Position numbers and translations under genes: made by a program | Assembly: GCF_041860085.1 (NCBI RefSeq) | Contig: NZ_CP124747.1 | Location: 3,038,001-3,102,000, forward strand | Source: Schlesneria sp. DSM 10557 | GTDB lineage: Bacteria > Planctomycetota > Planctomycetia > Planctomycetales > Planctomycetaceae | DNA: 64,000 nt | Reading direction: 5' to 3' | The notes under the pieces: model-generated | What the model was told of the DNA's origin: nothing | What the model saw: the letters and a program-made list of their open reading frames with translations, nothing else | Databases searched by the model: none | Shown: in pieces, positions 18,018 to 25,963 of the stretch | How the letters are laid out: each line of letters begins with the position of its first letter | Position numbering within the stretch: position 1 is the stretch's first letter

Positions 18018-18677
18018 ATGCACCTGCGTTTTCTGGGGATGTCGACGTTATCCGTCCTGGCAGTCGTTTCAACCGTGGTTGTGTTGAGTGCTGCGGACGC
18101 CCCAAAAGGAAAATCGAAAGAGGCGAAGGACACCAAGGCAGCTAAACCTGCCAAGACTCAGGCTCAAGCTCAGACACAGGCTCAGGAAGATCCGGGCATC
18201 ATCAAGTTTTCAACCGCCCCAGCCGCGGTCCAGAAAACCTTCAAGGAAGAGGCCAAAGGGGCCAATATGGAATTGCTCGGCACCGCCGCTAATGATCAGG
18301 GAGCTTTCTACAAAGCGACATTGATCTTCGGTGCGGCCAGCTATGAAGTTGCCGTCGCTGAATCCGGCCTGTTGCTGGAAAAAATTCTGCAAGTCACCAC
18401 CACCGAAGTGAGCTTGGATGACTGCCCCGCCCCGGTGAAGAAAACCCTGGGTGAAGAAGCCAAGGGCGCAAAAGTCGAAGGGGTTGAAAAGCTCTCCGAA
18501 GGAAAACGCGACCATTATGTATTTGATGTCGCCTCCTCCAAAAATGCTTACCAGATCGTTATCATGGACGACGGCACCTTGATTTCGAAAGTTGTCGACC
18601 TTTCAGGTAGCGATCCGGTCCCTGCACCGGCTGAAGCAAAGGCCAAATCGAAAGAGACCGGTACCCGAAAGAACTAA
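18018..18677 (+). CDS. Secreted protein with duplicated PepSY-like repeats
   Basis: A 219-residue protein with a signal peptide (residues 1-26, ending LSAADA), a Lys/Ala/Gln-rich linker containing a QAQAQTQAQ tract, and two similar domains: PAAVQKTFKEEAKGANMELLG and PAPVKKTLGEEAKGAKVEGVE each begin an alpha-plus-beta unit of about 65 residues ending in a strand like YEVAVAESGLLLEKIL or YQIVIMDDGTLISKVV. This matches the PepSY/PepSY-like periplasmic fold seen as tandem copies. It is probably a small periplasmic protein of unknown target. The ATG at 18018 has GAAAGGA upstream. Confidence 0.75.
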   Translation: MHLRFLGMSTLSVLAVVSTVVVLSAADAPKGKSKEAKDTKAAKPAKTQAQAQTQAQEDPGIIKFSTAPAAVQKTFKEEAKGANMELLGTAANDQGAFYKATLIFGAASYEVAVAESGLLLEKILQVTTTEVSLDDCPAPVKKTLGEEAKGAKVEGVEKLSEGKRDHYVFDVASSKNAYQIVIMDDGTLISKVVDLSGSDPVPAPAEAKAKSKETGTRKN

Positions 18678-18736
18678 TTGTGTCGATTCCGGCACAATTT
18701 CGACTGCAACTGGTACTTTAGTCTTAAGGAAGTGGC

Positions 18737-19672
18737 ATGCTGAAGCGTCTCGGTTGGATTGGCCTGGTCGTCGCACTGTTTGCGAACCTGGCAAGTGTCA
18801 CAGAAGCCGGTTCGATCTCAAGTATTATTGCCTTCGGCGATAGTCTGACCGACACCGGAAATGTCTTCCTCGCCTCTGGCGGCACTGTTCCAGCATCACC
18901 TCCGTATGCTGCGGGACGCTTCTCGAACGCTGCGATCTGGATCGACTGGCTTTCCAGTTCGAAGGGGCTGGGTGTGCTTACCCCCAGCCTCGCAGGGGGC
19001 ACCAACTACGCAGTGGGAGGGGCCGAATCGGGATCAGGATTCAATCCCCCCTTCATCCCCAACCTGTTATCACAGGTTGGAGGATACCTCTCCAGCGCAG
19101 GGGGGGCTGCGGATCCCAACGCTGTTTATGTCATCTGGTCAGGCAGCAACGATTACATTAACGGCGAGACGAACCCGAACGTCCCCGCCTCCAACATCGC
19201 TTCGGCCGTCTCTGCGCTGGCCTCCGCCGGGGCAACTCGATTTATTGTGCCCAACATCGTACCAATCGGGAGTACGCCGCGCGCCCTGGCGACCCTGACG
19301 GGGCTGGAACAAGCACAGCTTAACGCATTAGTAGCCCAGACGAATCTGCTACTGAAAGATGCGCTCGACGCATTGGCGCTGGCGAATCAAATTCAAATCC
19401 ATCAGCCTGACATTCATGGTTTGTTCCTCGATGCTCAGGCAAACCCGGCTGCGTACGGCTTTACCAACACCACATCAGCAGCTCTTGCCGACGGGGTCCT
19501 GGATGGAAAAGGATATCTTTTCTGGGACGATCTCCACCCCACCGGTGCCGCACACGCGCTGATTGCGTCCGCTTCATTCGCAGTCCCTGAACCGTCCACA
19601 GGCGCGTTGAGCGTTCTGGCCGTGACCTGCATTGGCTGTTACTACCGCAGCCGACGCAGCCAGGCAGCATAA
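18737..19672 (+). CDS. SGNH/GDSL-family esterase with PEP-CTERM anchor
   Basis: A 311-residue secreted hydrolase. A signal peptide (about residues 1-24) is followed by block I IIAFGDSLTDTGN with nucleophile Ser36, block III GSNDY, and block V DDLHPTGAAH with the catalytic Asp and His. Such enzymes cleave esters of lipids or polysaccharides. The C-terminus carries a PEP-CTERM sorting signal: VPEPSTG, a hydrophobic helix and a basic tail (RSRRSQ), so processing by an exosortase encoded elsewhere is expected. The start has TAAGGAAG upstream. A strong hairpin at 19701-19734 follows the stop. Confidence 0.92.
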   Translation: MLKRLGWIGLVVALFANLASVTEAGSISSIIAFGDSLTDTGNVFLASGGTVPASPPYAAGRFSNAAIWIDWLSSSKGLGVLTPSLAGGTNYAVGGAESGSGFNPPFIPNLLSQVGGYLSSAGGAADPNAVYVIWSGSNDYINGETNPNVPASNIASAVSALASAGATRFIVPNIVPIGSTPRALATLTGLEQAQLNALVAQTNLLLKDALDALALANQIQIHQPDIHGLFLDAQANPAAYGFTNTTSAALADGVLDGKGYLFWDDLHPTGAAHALIASASFAVPEPSTGALSVLAVTCIGCYYRSRRSQAA

Positions 19673-19700
19673 GCTTCAGATCGAATGCCTACCAGTATTC

Positions 19701-19734
19701 AAGTCGGCTTGATCAACTTCGATCAAGCCGACTT
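19701..19734 (+). terminator. Hairpin terminator after the GDSL esterase gene
   Basis: Perfect 14-bp arms (19701-19714 and 19721-19734) with a 6-base loop, about 28 bases after the stop codon. The following sequence CGTTTCG is only weakly T-rich, so efficiency is uncertain. It lies between convergent genes and might serve both. Confidence 0.65.
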
Positions 19735-19897
19735 CGTTTCGCCTGGCCGCATTCGCGGGACGATATGGCAGGCGTCACGGGAAGGACTCGCCGCTGGCGG
19801 CGGCCATCGCCCGCCCCCCTGCTCTCACTGCCGCTTCCAATGACAAGCAATCCGCTCCTGTGCCTGTCTCCAGCAAGCGGGACACCGCCCCCACACT

Positions 19898-20641
19898 CTA
19901 TTTCGCGATCAATTTCTGTAGTGATTCCTGAGCGACCCTCGCGACTTCCGAATCTTCGTCTTTCGCCGCAGTTTCCAGGCCCTCAATAACTCGGGGGTCG
20001 GAATTCCCCGCCTTTCCCAGTGCGACAGCAGTGCGTTCGCGGACGATCGGTTCGCTATCGTCAAGGAGTGGCAGCAGCTTCTCGATGACTTTCTCACAAA
20101 GTCCCGGCCAGCGAACAAATGCCGCAGCCACGGCTTCGCGCACCTCACCCCGTTCTGTCTCGAAGCGACTTTCGAGCAACGGCAGAAACCGCTCCAGATC
20201 CGACGCGCTCAACTCATCCGCTTCCACCACCGCATCCACCGTCGCTGCCACCATCAAAGGCTGCGTTTCCTCTTCGCCGAGGAACGAGAACAGCGTCTGA
20301 ACCGCTTTCGCCTGTTGAGGGGATTTGCGACGAACAAGTGCCCGGGCCGCTTCAAATCGCGTGTCCGGATCTTCATCTTCAAGCAGCATCGTCAAAGGAG
20401 TCTCTGCGGCACCCGCGTCGAGTGGACCTGGTGTTCCGAGCAACTTGGCAGCAGCGGCCCGTACAGTTGAATCAGCGTCGGTCAGCCCTTGTTGTGCCAG
20501 CCGATTGACTTCTTCTGCAGACCCCAGCAACCCGATAGCCTGGAGGGCTCGCAGACGTTCTTCTGCAGACTCGGCATCTGAAAACAAGGCAATCCAATGC
20601 GTCACAGGCTGATTGGAAAAGGGGTGTGGAATTACGGCCAT
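19898..20641 (-). CDS. HEAT-repeat protein
   Basis: A 247-residue soluble protein made of HEAT-type helix pairs of about 30 residues. Repeats are recognisable at ERLRALQAIGLLGSAEEVNRLA, STVRAAAAKLLG, PDTRFEAARALVRR and PIVRERTAVALGKAGN...PRVIEGLETAAKDEDSEVARVAQESLQ. The related bacterial proteins include PBS-lyase-like HEAT proteins, used as scaffolds or as repair or assembly factors. There is no signal peptide. The start ATG has AGGAAAG upstream. Convergent with the esterase gene and divergent from the proline dehydrogenase gene. Confidence 0.88.
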   Translation of the reverse strand: MAVIPHPFSNQPVTHWIALFSDAESAEERLRALQAIGLLGSAEEVNRLAQQGLTDADSTVRAAAAKLLGTPGPLDAGAAETPLTMLLEDEDPDTRFEAARALVRRKSPQQAKAVQTLFSFLGEEETQPLMVAATVDAVVEADELSASDLERFLPLLESRFETERGEVREAVAAAFVRWPGLCEKVIEKLLPLLDDSEPIVRERTAVALGKAGNSDPRVIEGLETAAKDEDSEVARVAQESLQKLIAK

Positions 20642-20867
20642 GATCGTACTTTCCTGTCAAAGAGATGGATGTCACATCTCGGAATTTCGAGATTCTGGCA
20701 ATCTCATTACCGAATCGGTTCATTTTGAGATGCACTCTACCCAATCATGTCGGCCCTCGCATAGAATTGGGGTCCGCCGAAGTCCGGCTGGCCCCTCCGA
20801 ATGATGTCCCGTCGGAGCGGTTTCTGCATGATTTTCATAATCTTCTCCGACTTGCACGGATGCGATT

Positions 20868-23800
20868 TTGGCCAAAAAGTCCGCTCGAAAACTCACTGAA
20901 AATGAAGCGCCGCAGCCCGCGGTGACAAAGCTGTCGTCCGACGAGCAGCCTGCCGTTCCCGCTTCAGCATGGGATGTGGAAGCCGTCGAAGCCGAGACGC
21001 ACCGTCTTGGTACGTACATCTGGGAACACCTTTCCCGTCGACGCCCGTCCATGTTTGAACGTCGCTGGTGGGATGACCGCATCCTCGGCGCGGCGATGGC
21101 CGATGAATCGCTGAAAGTTCAGATGTTCCGGTTTGTCGACGTCCTTCCGCGACTGAAGACGCACCGCGACGTGACGCGACATCTGCAGGAATATTTTCAG
21201 GAGGTCAAAGAACACCTTCCCATCGCGATTGAGATGGTCCGCTTTGGCGTTGAGCACCTGTCGCCCGAATCCGTTCTGTCGCGCGCACTGGCTTACAATG
21301 CACGCAACAACGCGGCACGAATGGCCCGACGATTCATCGCAGGCTCGAATGTCAGCGAAGTGCTGACCGCGGTGACCAGTCTGCGCAAACAGGGTTTCGC
21401 CTTCTCGCTCGATCTGCTGGGAGAAGCGGTCATCAGCGAACCCGAAGCCGAAGCCTACCAGCAGTCGTACCTCGAACTGATCGATGGTCTGGCGCCTGTC
21501 GTAAACGCCTGGCCGGAAAATGCCCAGACCGATTACGACCATATCGGTGCCATTCCCCGTGTGAATGTTTCCATCAAGTTGTCGGCACTCGTCAGCCGCT
21601 TCCGCCCGGTGGACGCGGCAGGGACTGCCGCAGCGGTCAAAGAGCGTCTTCGCCCGCTGCTGCGAAAGGTGCGAGAGCAGCAGGCGTTTCTCAACGTCGA
21701 CATGGAACAGTACGCGTATAAAGACCTGACCCTCGAGATTTTTAAGCAGACGTTGCTCGAGGACGAATTCCGGGACTGGTCTGACGTCGGCATTGTCATT
21801 CAGGCTTACCTCCCTGACGCCGAGCGAGACCTCGCCGGACTGCTGGAATGGTCTGTGAAACGGCAGACCCCCGTCTGGGTTCGCCTCGTCAAAGGGGCTT
21901 ACTGGGACTACGAAACAGTGGTCTCCCACAGCCAGAACTGGCCGACGCCGGTCTTCGAAGAGAAATGGCAATCGGACGATTCTTACGAACGCCTGACGAA
22001 ACGGCTGCTGGAAAACTACACCGTTCTTCGACCTGCCTTCGGCAGCCATAACCTGCGGAGCCTGTCCCATACAATCGCCTGTGCGAAACAGTTGAACGTG
22101 CCGGAAGGGGCGTTCGAACTTCAGATGTTGTACGGCATGGCCGAGGAGCAGGCCCGGGCGTTCAGTGAGATCGGACATCGCGTCCGTATCTACACTCCAT
22201 TCGGACAACTGATGCCGGGAATGGCCTATCTCGTACGACGACTTCTCGAAAACACGTCGAACGATTCGTTCCTGCGTCACAGCTATGATGAAAATGTGAA
22301 GATCGAGGATTTGCTGATGAAACCTGCCCACGTTGGTGCCACGACGCCGCCGAAGAAGAAACCACCTCGACCTGCATTTGCGAATGAACCCGTTGCCGAC
22401 TTTTCTCGCGAAGAGGTCCGCGAGGCCATGCAGGAAGCCATCGACGAAGTTTCGTCGGATCTGGGTGGCGATTATCCCATCGTCATCGGGGGCAAGGCGA
22501 TCCACGCGCGACCAATGCTCCTTTCTCGCAATCCCTCGCATAAGCAGCAGGTGGTCGGTAAGGTCGCCGCAGCCACGGCCGATGATGCGATTCTGGCGAT
22601 CGACACCGCACGCCGGGCATTCCAGAGCTGGTCGCGGACAGAAGTCCAATACCGGGCTGAATACCTGGAGCTGATGGCGAATGAAATGCGGCAACGGCGG
22701 TATGAGCTGGCCGCGTGGGAAGTCGTGGAATGCGGTAAGCCGTGGGCAGAAGCGGACGCCGATGTCTGCGAAGCGATCGACTTCTGCATGTACTATGCAC
22801 AGCAGATGCGCGAGCTCGACGCTCCGCAAAACGTCGACCTGCCGGGGGAAGAGAACCGCTATTTCTACCGCCCGCGAGGTGTCGTGGCGGTGATCGCTCC
22901 GTGGAACTTCCCGCTGGCCATTCTGACCGGGATGACGGCCGCAGCCATGGTTACAGGCAATACGGTCATCATGAAGCCGGCAGAACAATCCTCTGTCGTC
23001 GCAGCCAAACTGCTGGAAATCATTCAAGCCGCAGGTGTCCCCGATGGAGTGCTCAGCTTTCTGCCGGGATCCGGTGAAGACGTGGGCCCCGAACTGGTCG
23101 GCAGCCCCAACGTCGACTGCATTGCCTTTACCGGCTCACGCCAGGTCGGCCTGATGATCAACGAGCAGGCTGCAGCGCCCCACGTTTCGCAGCTCGGCGT
23201 CAAGCACGTCATCGCCGAGATGGGAGGCAAAAACGCGATCATCGTCGACAACGATGCTGACCTGGATGAAGCGGTCGTGGGTGTCGTTCAAAGTGCGTTT
23301 GGCTATGCCGGTCAGAAGTGTTCGGCTTGCTCGCGAGCGATCGTGCTGGAAGACGCTTACGACGAATTCCTCGCTCGACTGATCGAAGCAACGAAATCGC
23401 TGAAGGTCGGTCCCGCCGAGGATCCTGCGACCGACATTGGTCCCGTCATTGACGAAGAAGCCGCAACACGCATCCTGAAGTTCATCGAACAGGGCGAAAC
23501 CGAAGGAAGTCTGGTGCTGGGAGAAGTCGATCCCGCCCTGTCGTCAGAAGGTTTCTACATCAGTCCGCACATTTTCGTGGACGTCCCTCCCGATGCCAAG
23601 ATCGCCCAGGAGGAGATCTTCGGACCCGTTCTGGTCGTCTTCAAAGCGAAAGATCTGACCGAAGCACTGACGATTGCCAACGGAACAGACTACGCGCTGA
23701 CCGGGGGATGCTACAGCCGCAGCCCCGCGAACCTGAAGCGGGTCCGCCTGGAATTCGCGGTGGGTAACCTCTATCTCAACCGTCCGATCACCGGGGCACT

Positions 23801-23957
23801 CGTCGGTCGCCAACCGTTCGGCGGATTCAAGCTCAGCGGGATCGGCAGCAAAGCGGGTGGTCCCGACTACCTCAAACATTTCCTGATCCCGATCAACGTG
23901 ACCGAAAACACACTCCGACGGGGCTTTGCCCCCGCCGCGGAATCGGAAGGGGAATAA
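20868..23957 (+). CDS. putA: Bifunctional proline dehydrogenase / L-glutamate gamma-semialdehyde dehydrogenase (PutA type)
   Basis: Converts proline to glutamate in two steps: FAD-dependent proline dehydrogenase, then NAD-dependent P5C/glutamate-semialdehyde dehydrogenase. At 1029 residues it lacks the N-terminal ribbon-helix-helix DNA-binding domain of the long E. coli-type PutA. The PRODH barrel covers about residues 85-480 (LSALVSRF, VRLVKGAYWDYE, FGSHNLRSL) and the ALDH domain about 540-1010, with PWNFPLA, the MGGKNA motif and catalytic Cys818 in GYAGQKCSACSR, and EEIFGPVL. The start is TTG at 20868; upstream stops in frame exclude a longer protein. A clear terminator follows. Confidence 0.96.
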   Translation: MAKKSARKLTENEAPQPAVTKLSSDEQPAVPASAWDVEAVEAETHRLGTYIWEHLSRRRPSMFERRWWDDRILGAAMADESLKVQMFRFVDVLPRLKTHRDVTRHLQEYFQEVKEHLPIAIEMVRFGVEHLSPESVLSRALAYNARNNAARMARRFIAGSNVSEVLTAVTSLRKQGFAFSLDLLGEAVISEPEAEAYQQSYLELIDGLAPVVNAWPENAQTDYDHIGAIPRVNVSIKLSALVSRFRPVDAAGTAAAVKERLRPLLRKVREQQAFLNVDMEQYAYKDLTLEIFKQTLLEDEFRDWSDVGIVIQAYLPDAERDLAGLLEWSVKRQTPVWVRLVKGAYWDYETVVSHSQNWPTPVFEEKWQSDDSYERLTKRLLENYTVLRPAFGSHNLRSLSHTIACAKQLNVPEGAFELQMLYGMAEEQARAFSEIGHRVRIYTPFGQLMPGMAYLVRRLLENTSNDSFLRHSYDENVKIEDLLMKPAHVGATTPPKKKPPRPAFANEPVADFSREEVREAMQEAIDEVSSDLGGDYPIVIGGKAIHARPMLLSRNPSHKQQVVGKVAAATADDAILAIDTARRAFQSWSRTEVQYRAEYLELMANEMRQRRYELAAWEVVECGKPWAEADADVCEAIDFCMYYAQQMRELDAPQNVDLPGEENRYFYRPRGVVAVIAPWNFPLAILTGMTAAAMVTGNTVIMKPAEQSSVVAAKLLEIIQAAGVPDGVLSFLPGSGEDVGPELVGSPNVDCIAFTGSRQVGLMINEQAAAPHVSQLGVKHVIAEMGGKNAIIVDNDADLDEAVVGVVQSAFGYAGQKCSACSRAIVLEDAYDEFLARLIEATKSLKVGPAEDPATDIGPVIDEEAATRILKFIEQGETEGSLVLGEVDPALSSEGFYISPHIFVDVPPDAKIAQEEIFGPVLVVFKAKDLTEALTIANGTDYALTGGCYSRSPANLKRVRLEFAVGNLYLNRPITGALVGRQPFGGFKLSGIGSKAGGPDYLKHFLIPINVTENTLRRGFAPAAESEGE

Positions 23958-23970
23958 AACGAATCATCAT

Positions 23971-24006
23971 GGGAGTCTGCCAGCAAGCAGACTCCCTTTT
24001 TCTTTT
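23971..24006 (+). terminator. Rho-independent terminator of putA
   Basis: GGGAGTCTGC (23971-23980), 6-base loop, GCAGACTCCC (23987-23996), then a T-rich run with one C. A classical intrinsic terminator 13 bases after the putA stop codon. Confidence 0.93.
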
Positions 24007-24089
24007 CCGCTAAAACCGGAATGTGCTTTCTCCGAGGCGTGTCGGTCGAAATACGTCGCAGCCACGTCCGCGTTAGAAAGTCATTCTGG

Positions 24090-25013
24090 TCAGCGACGGT
24101 GCGGCAGTGATTCCACGATCCGCATCGCGCGCGAGAACTCTTCCAGACGTCCCACGGGGTTTAAGCCCCCGACTGCCCGACGACAGAACTGATCAATCAG
24201 GATTTCAATCTCTGACCGTTCGTCATGGAGATGCTCCTCTGCCGCCTGCTCGGCTGCTTCCCAGCGAATATAAGTGCGATCCCGCAGAACGGCTCGTCCG
24301 CGGACACACGTGACTTCGCACGTCAACCCACCTGACGACTGACGCAGACGGGCCGTGCGATGACGTGGACTGTTTCCCGATGGAGCAAACTCGAAACGGA
24401 TCGACTCGCTTCCATCGCTAGCCTGTGTGACGACCTGCGTCTGCCCCATCAGATCCGCACACCAGTCGACGATGTGAGCAATCTCAAGTGGATCGGAGTC
24501 AAGATTACAGCCCACCTGGATCTCTTTCACCGGGCCCAGCCGGGTGGCAATCAACTCACGCAAGCGGCAACTGGCAGGAGTGAATCGGAGTCGAAGTTCC
24601 GGCATCCAGCGATCATCGGGAATGACTGCATAGCGGCCAGAATCCGATGAGGGAGACTGTTCTCGCAGCAGGCGGTGCAGTTCCGCGGCCCGGCGCAAGA
24701 TGGGTGAAGCCAGGTACACAGGCTTGCCACTCCGCGCGATGGAGTCGAGAGCCCCTGCCCCCAGCCAGCCGGGATCAAGAATGAGCAGTCCCTGCAGCAT
24801 GGGGCGATTCAGCATCTGATGCAGACTGCCGACAGGCTCCGCTTCAAAATCGGCCGCAACCGAGCGCGCCCGGGCTTCAACCGTGTCGTAGGTAAGTCGA
24901 ATTGTTAACCGTTTTTGCAATCGCTCGATCGCGGGTCGATACAGCAGTTCCCAGCTTGGCCCGAGGCCAAGCAAACCGAGACCAACTCGATCACGTCGCG
25001 ACGGGTCGACCAT
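24090..25013 (-). CDS. Degenerate Gfo/Idh/MocA-like protein
   Basis: A 307-residue protein with an N-terminal Rossmann-like half (VGLGLLGLGPSWELLYRPAIERL, then a beta-alpha pattern up to GKPVYLASPILRRAAELHRLL) that follows the Gfo/Idh/MocA layout. The motif normally reading E-K-P at the end of the Rossmann domain reads A-S-P here, so the conserved Lys needed for cofactor or substrate handling is missing. The C-terminal half (VGCNLDSDPLEIAHIVDWCADLMG) recalls the H-x-x-D-region helix of the family. It is therefore probably not an active dehydrogenase; a binding or regulatory role is possible. Stand-alone gene with no clear ribosome-binding site. Confidence 0.65.
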   Translation of the reverse strand: MVDPSRRDRVGLGLLGLGPSWELLYRPAIERLQKRLTIRLTYDTVEARARSVAADFEAEPVGSLHQMLNRPMLQGLLILDPGWLGAGALDSIARSGKPVYLASPILRRAAELHRLLREQSPSSDSGRYAVIPDDRWMPELRLRFTPASCRLRELIATRLGPVKEIQVGCNLDSDPLEIAHIVDWCADLMGQTQVVTQASDGSESIRFEFAPSGNSPRHRTARLRQSSGGLTCEVTCVRGRAVLRDRTYIRWEAAEQAAEEHLHDERSEIEILIDQFCRRAVGGLNPVGRLEEFSRAMRIVESLPHRR

Positions 25014-25372
25014 TCACATCATTCGCCATGGAAGCAAAGGGATACGCGCTAGACCTGATCGCGCACTGGAAGCAGATATCTTAAACCGCTCCCAGGGAGA
25101 ATGACAGTTCGGAACGCCAGCTGCTGATTGTCTGGATGAGAATCAGCTCCACACGAAGGATCTCCATCCGGCTCATCTCCTGGTCCCCACAACGGCTCGT
25201 GACAGATTTCCAGACGACGGTCCTCGATTGCAGAGTGATGGGGCCGTCCCGTCACGCCTTGGGTCGGTTTCGAGCACGTTTTACGGACTGGCGATCACTT
25301 CCTTCGTACACCGCACTCGGTAGCACCACGTCGGAGGCAACTGCCATCTGGCAAGTTGCCGGCGGAAACAAA
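25014..25372. other. Intergenic region, no gene seen
   Basis: About 360 bases between two minus-strand genes. Short frames are present on both strands without protein-like character, and no hairpin with a T-tract was noticed. Confidence 0.4.
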
Positions 25373-25861
25373 TCACGGGGAACCACGTAGCACTGACAAA
25401 AGAAATACCAGCAAATCACCGACCGTCGCCCCAGGACGAATTATCTCCTCCCACATCCTGTCAGAATCGACGCGAACTCGGAATCTCCTCTGAAATTCCA
25501 GCTTGAAGATTAAAGGAGTCAGGTCATCGACACCCCACATCAAGAGCCCCAACGGATCATCAAGGTAAATCGGCGGTACGGTTGGAATCCCCTTCTCGTC
25601 CTTCACGGCGTTCGCAAGGATTTGCAGGATTTTACGTTGCACCGACGTCAGGTGAGCCATATCTGGCGGAGGCCGATTCACGATTTGAACAATCAGTTCG
25701 TTCTCAATCGACGTCAAACATCCATATCGAAACTCATTGGTGCGACACCACTGCTGAAACCACCTGACAATTGTAAATCGTGATAGAGAAAAGCGGGCCT
25801 GATACTCAGTGACCCATGTTTCGTAGTCGGGAGGCGGCCAGAGGGAGGGTGGTACGAGCAT
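25373..25861 (-). CDS. Hypothetical protein with acyl-carrier-like C-terminus
   Basis: A 162-residue protein with no signal peptide. The N-terminal 85 residues (SLWPPPDYETWVTEYQARF, RFTIVRWFQQWCR) are aromatic-rich and not recognised. The C-terminal part runs GVDDLTPLIFKLEFQRRFRVRV, then ATVGDLLVFLLSVL, matching the order of helix II, helix III region and helix IV of acyl carrier proteins (G-x-D-S-L...E-x-x-F...T-V-G-D-x-x-x-x-L). The serine that carries phosphopantetheine is replaced in this alignment. The start has GGAGAG upstream. Whether it is a true ACP-fold protein needs structural comparison; function unknown. Confidence 0.7.
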   Translation of the reverse strand: MLVPPSLWPPPDYETWVTEYQARFSLSRFTIVRWFQQWCRTNEFRYGCLTSIENELIVQIVNRPPPDMAHLTSVQRKILQILANAVKDEKGIPTVPPIYLDDPLGLLMWGVDDLTPLIFKLEFQRRFRVRVDSDRMWEEIIRPGATVGDLLVFLLSVLRGSP

Positions 25862-25963
25862 GACTCTCCAGGTTTCAGATCACAGGATCTGCTACGATCG
25901 TCTTCGCCACGACTGTGCTGCGACGGTTGTGAGCAAGCAGGCACCTGCCAACTCAAATGGTCA

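Noticed and set aside
20964-23027. A 687-codon open frame on the minus strand inside putA
   Set aside because: Antisense to a well-conserved enzyme; the frame is an effect of codon bias in the sense gene and has no recognisable domain.
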